Source: Planctomycetota bacterium
GTDB taxonomy: Bacteria; Planctomycetota; Phycisphaerae; WQYP01
Assembly: GCA_021828935.1 (NCBI GenBank)
Contig: JAJZCU010000138.1
Location: 1 to 6,241 of the forward strand
Length of the DNA stretch: 6,241 bases
Direction of reading: 5' to 3'
Shown here one piece after another: positions 1 to 4,170 of the stretch; within the stretch, counting starts at the first letter, position 1, and each line of letters opens with the position of its first letter. The position numbers and the translations under genes were made by a program. Under the pieces are notes generated by a model that worked only from the letters and a program-made list of their open reading frames with translations, had not been told where the DNA came from and ran no database searches.

Positions 1-156
1 CGTCAAACCAGAGACGGCGAAAAACAACGGGAAAAACAGCTTGGCAAATACAACCGTCTGGTGCAGCAGGCCACTGATGACTCCGTGCCGATTCTCAACG
101 CCAACCGTTTTCTGGCGCTCATCGGCTTTCACAACGTGACCATGGTGCAGCAATAA
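1..156 (+). CDS. C-terminal fragment of an unrecognised protein (5' end outside window)
   Basis: An open frame enters from the left edge in frame 1 and ends at TAA 154-156, giving 51 residues. The visible part is a charged, lysine/arginine/glutamine-rich segment (RDGEKQREKQLGKYNRL) followed by a compact hydrophobic end (VPILNANRFLALIGFHNV) and a short tail TMVQQ. I do not recognise the family. The pattern of a basic helix, then a 'VPIL....FLALI' strand-helix, is loosely like the end of a BRCT domain such as that of NAD-dependent DNA ligase, but this is a weak impression and not an assignment. The codon usage and sharp end argue for a real gene. It is convergent with the ArfB gene across about 665 bp of gene-free DNA. 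Confidence 0.6.
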   Translation, partial: RQTRDGEKQREKQLGKYNRLVQQATDDSVPILNANRFLALIGFHNVTMVQQ

Positions 157-219
157 GGATGGCAATGATCAGCGAAATGCTGCCCTTTCACCAGCATCCT
201 GCAAACGCAGCGCCTGCTC

Positions 220-241
220 CTGGCCTGAGGCTATAGGCCAG
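220..241. repeat. Inverted repeat, 7-bp stem
   Basis: ctggcct (220-226) and aggccag (235-241) are exact reverse complements around an 8-nt loop. It lies 63 nt after the stop of the left gene. No T-run follows, so it is not a canonical intrinsic terminator. It could protect the 3' end of that mRNA. Confidence 0.35.
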
Positions 242-257
242 CCATCAGTAATGGGTT

Positions 258-278
258 GTCGCAAGTCGCAAGTCGCAA
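258..278. repeat. Three tandem copies of gtcgcaa
   Basis: The heptamer gtcgcaa occurs three times head to tail without a mismatch (258-264, 265-271, 272-278) and is followed by two further A residues. It directly precedes the 10-bp hairpin at 283-307. No function can be read from it. It could be a small variable-number repeat. Confidence 0.6.
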
Positions 279-282
279 AATC

Positions 283-307
283 TCTGGCGGCCATCTTGGC
301 CGCCAGA
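283..307 (-). terminator. Perfect 10-bp hairpin, possible minus-strand terminator
   Basis: tctggcggcc (283-292) and ggccgccaga (298-307) pair perfectly around the 5-nt loop atctt. Read on the minus strand the stem is followed by GATTTTGCG, a short T-run, so it could terminate transcription coming from the ArfB side. On the plus strand no T-run follows. The stem is strong, but the T-run is short and the distance from arfB (over 500 nt) is large, so the terminator role is uncertain. Confidence 0.35.
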
Positions 308-339
308 TCGTGCTATTGCATGGGTAGGCACGTCGCCCT

Positions 340-366
340 ATCCGCGCCTTCCGCGTTATCCGCGGT
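340..366. repeat. Three 9-nt units of the atccgcg type
   Basis: atccgcgcc (340-348), ttccgcgtt (349-357) and atccgcggt (358-366) form three degenerate copies with a 9-nt period. Phrases of this kind recur between genes in some environmental bacterial genomes. That it belongs to such a dispersed family here is inference, since only one cluster lies in the window. Confidence 0.45.
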
Positions 367-821
367 TTCGTCGTGATGCGTGTTGCAGTTTGATAAAGCG
401 CAGCGGGGCCGCAGCCGAAAATGCAGCGGTCAATGATCCCCGCGGATTGCGCCCAAGACGCCCCGTGCGACGGACAATGTTCCAATATTTAATACGCCCC
501 AAATCGGCTGGCGGCGTGCGGAAAATTCGCCCGCACGGCGGCACATTTGCGCACAGGTCGCCCCGCAGCGTTGCGGAATTCCGCCGACGCCACGCGCCCG
601 TCGCGGCCCAATGGGCCGGCGCGAGCGGGTAACAGGGATGGTCGGGGGGTTTGGAATTTTTGATAACGCGCGAGATATTGTCCACATTAGTTTTCGCCGC
701 CGGCCGCCGCCGCGTGATCGGTTGCAGCGCCCACCGCACGCCTGCCGGCCGCCGTCATCCACGAACGCGTTCATCGCGCATAAATTCCATGTGATCCCCA
801 CGCCCCCGTTATCTGTAAAAA

Positions 822-1262
822 TTAATTGGCCGCCGCGGAGCGCTGTTTCTTCACTTCGCCACGGGCGCGCTTTTGGTCGAGGCGGCGCGTGACGCTGCCC
901 TTGGTTGGCCGGGATTTGCGGCGAATTTTTGGTTCAACCAGCGCGGTTGCAATGATGCCGCCGAGGCGCTTGAGGCATTCCTGCCGGTTGGATTCCTGCG
1001 TGCGGCCGCTGTCGGAAATAATGAGGATGTCCCCATCGGCGGTGATGCGGTTGGCGACAGCTTCGCGGAGGCGGACGCGGGCTTTTTCCGCCAGACCGTG
1101 CAGGGCCTCGGGGCGGATGCGCAGCTCCGTTTTGGAGTTTACCTTGTTCACGTTTTGGCCGCCGGGCCCGCGTGAACGTGAGAACCCGAAGCGCAGTTCA
1201 GACCGATCGGTCCAAATGCCTGGCGCCAATTCAATGCCCGGTACTGTGGAAGAAGTGACCAT
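822..1262 (-). CDS. arfB: ArfB/YaeJ-type alternative ribosome-rescue factor (peptidyl-tRNA hydrolase)
   Basis: The protein has 146 residues from ATG 1262 (E. coli ArfB has 140). It carries the release-factor catalytic loop SRSRGPGGQNVNKVNSKTEL with the GGQ tripeptide, then a short RF-1-type domain (ITADGDILIISDSGRTQESNRQECLKRL). The basic tail (KIRRKSRPTKGS...KRARGEVKKQ) in this family enters the empty mRNA channel of a stalled ribosome. It lacks the codon-recognition domains of RF1/RF2, so it is not a normal release factor. By family knowledge it hydrolyses peptidyl-tRNA on non-stop ribosomes. Three starts are possible: TTG 1298, ATG 1271 and ATG 1262. I chose 1262 because a TATAAT box lies exactly 7 nt upstream of it and no ribosome site is seen, which fits a leaderless mRNA. 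It follows rplS by about 170 bp and has its own promoter candidate. Confidence 0.93.
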   Translation of the reverse strand: MVTSSTVPGIELAPGIWTDRSELRFGFSRSRGPGGQNVNKVNSKTELRIRPEALHGLAEKARVRLREAVANRITADGDILIISDSGRTQESNRQECLKRLGGIIATALVEPKIRRKSRPTKGSVTRRLDQKRARGEVKKQRSAAAN

Positions 1263-1269
1263 ATGCACC

Positions 1270-1298
1270 ATTATAGGCCCGGTGGCCACTCCATACAA
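1270..1298 (-). promoter_or_regulatory. Promoter candidate for arfB (TTGTAT-17-TATAAT)
   Basis: On the minus strand TTGTAT (1298-1293) is followed after 17 nt by a perfect TATAAT (1275-1270). The expected transcription start, about 7 nt after the -10 box, falls on or next to the A of ATG 1262-1260. The -35 half is only a 3/6 match, so the call rests mainly on the -10 box and the spacing. Confidence 0.5.
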
Positions 1299-1323
1299 AA
1301 GTGTCTTGCGAAAGTGTCTCGCA
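1298..1323 (-). repeat. Two tandem 13-bp repeats abutting the arfB -35 box
   Basis: aaagtgtcttgcg (1298-1310) and aaagtgtctcgca (1311-1323) match at 11 of 13 positions, and the first nine bases are identical. On the minus strand they lie directly upstream of, and overlap by one base, the TTGTAT element of the arfB promoter candidate. Direct repeats in this position are typical activator or response-regulator sites. That use is inferred. Confidence 0.5.
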
Positions 1324-1331
1324 TGGGTCGG

Positions 1332-1351
1332 TCGCCGCCATGCAGCGGCGA
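1332..1351 (-). other. 7-bp hairpin downstream of rplS
   Basis: tcgccgc (1332-1338) pairs exactly with gcggcga (1345-1351) around the 6-nt loop catgca. It lies about 80 nt after the rplS stop on the transcribed strand. No T-run follows, so it may be an mRNA 3'-end stabiliser or part of a factor-dependent terminator. Confidence 0.35.
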
Positions 1352-1429
1352 GGTCCTTGCAATGTGAGGGGGCGCGCCTGGGTTAAGGTTCGCAAGCGCG
1401 ATCCAGGCTGGCCAAGCCGTGGCGTTTCA

Positions 1430-1891
1430 TCACACGCCTGCTGGTTCCGGTACTTCCGCGGTCTGGACGGCGGCGGCCGGTTCCGGTTCTGGTTCCGTGG
1501 CGGCGGCGCGTGGCGGCTTGCTGTTGCCGGCGCCCGGCACAATGGGCGCCCCTTCCTTGAGACGGGTGGCCTTGCCAGTGCGGTCGCGCAGGTAGTAGAG
1601 CTTGGCGCGACGGACGCGGCTCTTGCGTTTGACCTCAAGCTTTTCAATTTTTGGCGAATGCAGCGGGAAAATACGTTCCACGCCTTCATTATTAACAATT
1701 CTCCGCACGGTGAAGGTGCTGTTGATGCCTTCGCCCTTCCGGGAAATAATTGTGCCTGAAAAAATCTGGATGCGTTCTTTTTCGCCTTCCACAATTCGGC
1801 AATGCACGTCCACCAAATCGCCGATGTCGAATTGGGGTGCGTTGGCCTTCAAATGCTTTTGTTCCACGTCGCGAATGAGCGTGTTTTTCAT
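1430..1891 (-). CDS. rplS: 50S ribosomal protein L19 (bL19) with Ala/Pro/Glu-rich C-terminal tail
   Basis: The product has 153 residues. Residues 1-113 are the bL19 fold: FDIGDLVDVHCRIVEGEKER near 21-40, IQIFSGTIISRKGEG, TFTVRRI, GVERIFPLHSPKIEKLEV, then the basic RKSRVRRAKLYYLRDRTGKATR. L19 sits at the 30S-50S interface. The usual protein is about 115-120 residues, and here about 40 extra residues follow, rich in Ala, Pro and Glu and with no fold I recognise. The start ATG 1891 is chosen because it gives the family N-terminus and has GGAG 9 nt upstream (1904-1901). An in-frame ATG at 1951 would add 20 unrelated residues. The gene is last in the conserved rpsP-trmD-rplS order but is separated from trmD by 706 bp and has its own promoter candidate. 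Confidence 0.96.
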   Translation of the reverse strand: MKNTLIRDVEQKHLKANAPQFDIGDLVDVHCRIVEGEKERIQIFSGTIISRKGEGINSTFTVRRIVNNEGVERIFPLHSPKIEKLEVKRKSRVRRAKLYYLRDRTGKATRLKEGAPIVPGAGNSKPPRAAATEPEPEPAAAVQTAEVPEPAGV

Positions 1892-1900
1892 GGTGTTAAT

Positions 1901-1925
1901 CTCCGTTTCACCGCCGGTTTGGCGG
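1901..1925 (-). promoter_or_regulatory. rplS ribosome binding site with hairpin just upstream
   Basis: On the minus strand a 5-bp hairpin ccgcc-aaacc-ggcgg (1925-1911) lies 6 nt before the GGAG ribosome site (1904-1901), which itself is 9 nt from ATG 1891. The site supports the short L19 start. The hairpin is too small to claim as a translational switch. Confidence 0.45.
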
Positions 1926-1993
1926 GGTCCTAATGCCGCGTGCTTAATCATTCGCGCAAAGGCTCACCGCTTTTCCAACCAAAGTAGCCACGC

Positions 1994-2022
1994 ATTATAC
2001 CACGTCCGCACGCGGAACACAA
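1994..2022 (-). promoter_or_regulatory. Strong promoter candidate for rplS (extended -10)
   Basis: On the minus strand TTGTGT (2022-2017) is followed after 17 nt by a perfect TATAAT (1999-1994) preceded by TGG, so it has the TGnTATAAT extended -10 form. The expected start near 1987 leaves a leader of roughly 95 nt before the L19 ATG. This makes rplS independent of the rpsP-trmD transcript. Confidence 0.6.
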
Positions 2023-2196
2023 AGCCTGCCACCGGGCGAAATTTTGGCGTCCTTGCATTCACGCCCCGTTCACGTCCCGTTTCGGCAGCCAGCAGAGTGC
2101 CGCTGGCCCCCGAGTGAGCTGGTCGTATACTGCGGGCGGCGCCCGCTGACACGTTCTTTTCCCCGGGACGCTCAGCGCCCAGAGGCTAAGAAAAAA

Positions 2197-2450
2197 CGCT
2201 GAGACGCAGAGAGCGCCGAGAACCAACGGAGGACGGTCAAGGGGCGCCAGACGGATGGTAAGGAGCCTGGTGCCAGGGCCATGTTCCGCGGTCGAAACGG
2301 CGACGAAAGCCCGGGAAAACCATTTTCATTTCGCTCCTGTCCGCCTGAGCTCGCTGTTTCCCGGGCGTACATAATAATGAAACAAAAACAATCGCCCCAA
2401 AACCCCACTCGCGTTTCCCCCGTGGGCTCAGCGCTCTCCGCGCCTCAGCG
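2197..2450. repeat. Imperfect 24-bp terminal inverted repeats enclosing about 206 bp
   Basis: The left arm (2197-2220) reads cgctgag.cgc.gagagcgc and ends with gag. The right arm (2427-2450) is its reverse complement with 3 differences in 24, all transitions. Both arms carry an A/T-rich run on the outer side (2188-2196 and 2451-2460). A truncated third copy ctcagcgc lies at 2171-2178. This resembles dispersed intergenic repeats seen in some environmental bacteria, or a MITE-like element without a coding region. No target-site duplication was identified. Confidence 0.55.
2309..2366. repeat. Inner inverted repeat gcccgggaaaac / gtttcccgggc
   Basis: gcccgggaaaac (2309-2320) and gtttcccgggc (2356-2366) are reverse complements apart from one extra A, around about 35 nt. 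It is nested inside the 2197-2450 repeat pair. A second stem cctgg-tg-ccagg lies at 2266-2277. Together they suggest a folded element. Confidence 0.5.
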
Positions 2451-2597
2451 GTTTATTTTTGACCCTCCACCGGCGGCGGGCATCCAGCAAATCGTGCTGC
2501 CGGGCGCTGGCGGCAAATAATTCTGCCGAGACTCAACGGTCGGGCCGAGAAACAGCGAGCCCGTCAATTGTGTCACTGCTGCGGCGCGCGGCACGGG

Positions 2598-3305
2598 TTA
2601 GTGGATGACGTCCGGCCGGCGTTGCGCTGTGACTTGCCGGGCCTGCGCTTCACGCCAGCGGGCGATCGCGGCATGGTCGCCAGAGAGCAGAATTTCCGGA
2701 ACGGCCAGTCCGCCATATTCCCGCGGACGCGTGTAATGCGGATATTCCAGCCCATGAAACCCTGTGGCGACCGGCGAAAACGATTCATCGCGCGTGCTTT
2801 CGGCGTGCCCCAACACCCCCGGCAACAGCCGAACCACGGCATCCATCAATACCATCGCGGGCAATTCCCCACCAGAGAGAACGTAATCGCCAATGCTGAT
2901 TTCATCGGGCCCCAGTAAATCACTGATGCGTTGATCGAACCCTTCGTAGTGGCCGCAGATCAGCAGCAGCCTGGGCAGCAGCGCAAGTTCATGCGCAACG
3001 GCTTGGGAAAATTTGCGGCCGCGTGGGCATAACAAAATCCGTCGGGGTGACGCGGCATCTTGCGCTTCAACTGCGTGAACCGCATCAACCACCGGCTGGC
3101 ACATGAGCACCATGCCCGCCCCGCCGCCGAAGGGCCGGTCGTCCACCTTTCTGTGTGCGTCGTGCGTATACTCGCGGAGTTGATGAAAATGATAAGAAAC
3201 GAGGCCTTTTTCGGCGGCCCGGCCGGGAATACTGGTGGCCAGCACGGGCGCGAAAATTTCGGGGAACAGGGTTATGACATCAATGCGCACGAAACGTCCG
3301 GCCAC
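2598..3305 (-). CDS. trmD: tRNA (guanine37-N1)-methyltransferase
   Basis: TrmD is a SPOUT-family dimer that methylates G37 of tRNAs with S-adenosylmethionine and so prevents +1 frameshifting. The 235 residues show RIDVITLFPEIF (7-18), DDRPFGGGAGMV (55-66), ICGHYEGFDQR (116-126), the knot segment EISIGDYVLSGGELPAM (135-151), RLLPGVLG (159-166), EYPHYTRP and VPEILLSGDHAAIARWR. Arg159 matches E. coli Arg154. At the position of catalytic Asp169 there is Glu174 (DESF instead of EDSF). The C-terminus stops soon after RRPD, about 35-40 residues earlier than in E. coli. The start is GTG 3305 or GTG 3290. The second gives the family-like start MRIDVITLFPE, and neither has a strong ribosome site. It follows rpsP by 75 bp, and the usual rimM between them is absent. 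Confidence 0.96.
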   Translation of the reverse strand: MAGRFVRIDVITLFPEIFAPVLATSIPGRAAEKGLVSYHFHQLREYTHDAHRKVDDRPFGGGAGMVLMCQPVVDAVHAVEAQDAASPRRILLCPRGRKFSQAVAHELALLPRLLLICGHYEGFDQRISDLLGPDEISIGDYVLSGGELPAMVLMDAVVRLLPGVLGHAESTRDESFSPVATGFHGLEYPHYTRPREYGGLAVPEILLSGDHAAIARWREAQARQVTAQRRPDVIH

Positions 3306-3360
3306 GCGCCCCGGCTTGAAAACGCATTGGCTTAGAAGAATTTTTTTTGATAGCGGCCCG

Positions 3361-3378
3361 GCGGCGCACGCTCGCCGC
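3361..3378 (-). other. Hairpin directly after the rpsP stop
   Basis: gcggcg (3361-3366) and cgccgc (3373-3378) pair perfectly around 6 nt. On the minus strand the hairpin begins 2 nt after the rpsP stop codon and is followed by an A8 run (3348-3341), not a T-run. It is therefore not an intrinsic terminator, but it could stabilise the upstream rpsP mRNA or lower readthrough into trmD. Confidence 0.4.
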
Positions 3379-3380
3379 GC

Positions 3381-3845
3381 TCACGCGCCGGCCGGAGATT
3401 CGCCCGATTCGCCTTGACCGGGCGATTCTGATGCGGGCTGCTGCGGCGGCGGCGCGGCATCAGTTGCCGCAGGCGCTTCAGGCTGCGGGGCCGGGGCGGC
3501 AGGCGCAGCTGGCGCGGCCACCTTGGCTTCTGGCCGCGCGGCAGGGGTAAACGACGTTGCCGGGGCCGGACGGCGCGGTTGCTGGGCGGGCAATTCAGAG
3601 GCATCGGTGGCGTGTTTGAGCAGCTGCGCCACCGTGGGGCTGGGCTGGGCGCCAACCTTCAGCCAGTGCTCCACGCGTTCCTTGCGGACCACCACGGCGC
3701 GCTGGGCATCGCGTTCCAGCGGGTCATAAAAACCCAGTTCTTCCAGCACCTTGCCATCCCGAGGGGAGCGGCTGTCGACGGCGTTAATACGCCAAAAAGG
3801 ATGATTTTTGCGGCCGAAACGCTTGAGTCTGATCTTTACTGCCAC
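3381..3845 (-). CDS. rpsP: 30S ribosomal protein S16 (bS16) with long Ala/Pro-rich C-terminal tail
   Basis: The 154-residue product begins MAVKIRLKRFGRKNHPFWRI, followed by the family signature DSRSPRDGKVLEELGFYDP (24-42), ERVEHWLKVGAQPSPTVAQLL and a helix ending near residue 84. bS16 is an early-binding protein of the 30S body. The usual length is about 80-90 residues. Here about 70 more follow, dominated by Ala, Pro, Gln and Glu, with repeats such as APAAPAAPAP, and probably disordered. The start is GTG 3845 because AGAGGA lies 7 nt upstream (3858-3853) and this gives the exact family N-terminus. An upstream in-frame ATG at 3872 would add nine residues and ignore the ribosome site. It is first in the minus-strand cluster, with trmD 75 bp downstream. 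Confidence 0.95.
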   Translation of the reverse strand: MAVKIRLKRFGRKNHPFWRINAVDSRSPRDGKVLEELGFYDPLERDAQRAVVVRKERVEHWLKVGAQPSPTVAQLLKHATDASELPAQQPRRPAPATSFTPAARPEAKVAAPAAPAAPAPQPEAPAATDAAPPPQQPASESPGQGESGESPAGA

Positions 3846-3852
3846 CGTGTAG

Positions 3853-3858
3853 TCCTCT
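3853..3858 (-). promoter_or_regulatory. Ribosome binding site that fixes the rpsP GTG start
   Basis: AGAGGA on the minus strand is placed 7 nt before GTG 3845. It lies inside the longer in-frame open reading frame, so it decides for the GTG start over ATG 3872 or the far-upstream starts. Confidence 0.7.
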
Positions 3859-3892
3859 TTTTGGTAAAACATTTTCCGCCTGCGGGAGCACC

Positions 3893-3906
3893 CTGTCGCG
3901 TGACAG
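3893..3906 (-). other. Small hairpin in the rpsP leader
   Basis: ctgtc (3893-3897) and gacag (3902-3906) pair exactly around the tetraloop gcgt. It lies about 50 nt upstream of the rpsP start in the likely leader RNA. Ribosomal protein leaders often carry control structures, but this one is small and matches no class I know. Confidence 0.3.
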
Positions 3907-3953
3907 CGCCCCGTGATGCACCCGCACCATTCCGGCAAATCCATCATCGAAAC

Positions 3954-3982
3954 ACTGTATCGAAAATGCGGCAAACATGCAA
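3954..3982 (-). promoter_or_regulatory. Weak promoter candidate for rpsP-trmD
   Basis: On the minus strand TTGCAT (3982-3977) is followed after 17 nt by TACAGT (3959-3954), with 3/6 and 4/6 matches to the sigma-70 consensus. A start near 3947 would give a leader of about 100 nt. It is the best-placed candidate in the divergent region, but chance matches of this quality are common. Confidence 0.25.
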
Positions 3983-4108
3983 ACGTCAGCGGGCGAGGCG
4001 CCATTTTGAACCGCCAGCGGAGCGCTGGGCTGCGCTCGTGAAAACCACTGGATATCGGGCCATGGTTCGCTTGGCGCGCCACGATCCAGCGCCCCGCGCC
4101 CGTAAATT

Positions 4109-4117
4109 TGGTAGGAT
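4109..4117 (+). promoter_or_regulatory. Extended -10 candidate for the methyltransferase operon
   Basis: TGGTAGGAT has the TGnTAnnAT form. No recognisable -35 box lies 16-18 nt upstream. A start near 4124 would give a leader of about 47 nt before TTG 4171. Confidence 0.3.
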
Positions 4118-4158
4118 GCAGGGCCGAATGCCAATGCAACGCCGCGGCTTTGCTACAT

Positions 4159-4163
4159 AAGGA
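4159..4163 (+). promoter_or_regulatory. Ribosome binding site supporting a TTG start for the methyltransferase
   Basis: AAGGA is placed 7 nt before TTG 4171, near-ideal spacing. It is also close to two out-of-frame ATGs (4163, 4167), which open only short frames of about 50 codons. Confidence 0.55.
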
Positions 4164-4170
4164 TGCATGA

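Larger units (their letters stand above)
157..821. other. Gene-free convergent intergenic region
   Basis: This lies between the stop of the left partial gene and the stop of the ArfB gene. Several open frames of 80-127 codons cross it on both strands. Their translations are Arg/Pro/Ala-rich, have no recognisable domain and lack good ribosome sites, so I read them as chance frames in GC-rich DNA. What can be seen is a 7-bp hairpin (220-241), a tandem heptamer (258-278), a perfect 10-bp hairpin (283-307), a 9-nt triple repeat (340-366), and a small hairpin cggccc-aat-gggccg (604-618). I see no tRNA, CRISPR or insertion-sequence remnant. Confidence 0.55.
1892..2597. other. Gene-free gap between trmD and rplS
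   Basis: No convincing gene is visible. Open frames of 60-80 codons cross the gap, but they show low-complexity Arg/Pro composition and no domain. The right half holds nested inverted repeats (2164-2460). The left part holds the rplS promoter and leader. A small gcgggc-ggc-gcccgc hairpin (2132-2146) lies between them. In many bacteria trmD and rplS are nearly adjacent, so this gap may be an insertion of repeat DNA. I found no transposase or transposon end that would prove it. Confidence 0.55.
3846..4170. other. Divergent intergenic region between rpsP and the restriction-modification operon
   Basis: The 325 bp hold the outward-facing control signals of the rpsP cluster (minus strand) and the methyltransferase operon (plus strand). 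Open frames crossing it on both strands are extensions of other frames without recognisable domains. I find no small helix-turn-helix controller gene here. Confidence 0.5.

Noticed and set aside
159..238. 25-codon open frame just after the left partial gene (ATG 159 or 165)
   Set aside because: It has an AAGG near the start, but it is very short and has no recognisable content, so it cannot be supported as a gene.
390..801. Open frames of 80-127 codons on both strands in the left gap
   Set aside because: Arg/Pro/Ala-rich chance translations in GC-rich DNA. They overlap each other, have no ribosome sites and show no domain.
1263..1298. TTG 1298 as ArfB start
   Set aside because: It coincides with the -35 element of a good promoter and has no ribosome site. 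Kept only as an alternative.
2132..2160. gcgggc-ggc-gcccgc hairpin followed by ttctttt as a plus-strand terminator
   Set aside because: The T-rich stretch starts 8 nt after the stem and there is no plus-strand gene to terminate.
2281..2520. 79-codon plus-strand open frame in the trmD-rplS gap
   Set aside because: It runs through the inverted-repeat arms, which explain its sequence, and has no domain or ribosome site.
3341..3348. T8 run as plus-strand intrinsic terminator
   Set aside because: No GC stem precedes it on the plus strand and no plus-strand gene lies upstream. On the minus strand it is an A-run.
3846..4170. Controller (C) protein gene upstream of the methyltransferase
   Set aside because: No short helix-turn-helix frame is present in any frame and no C-box-like repeat pair was seen.
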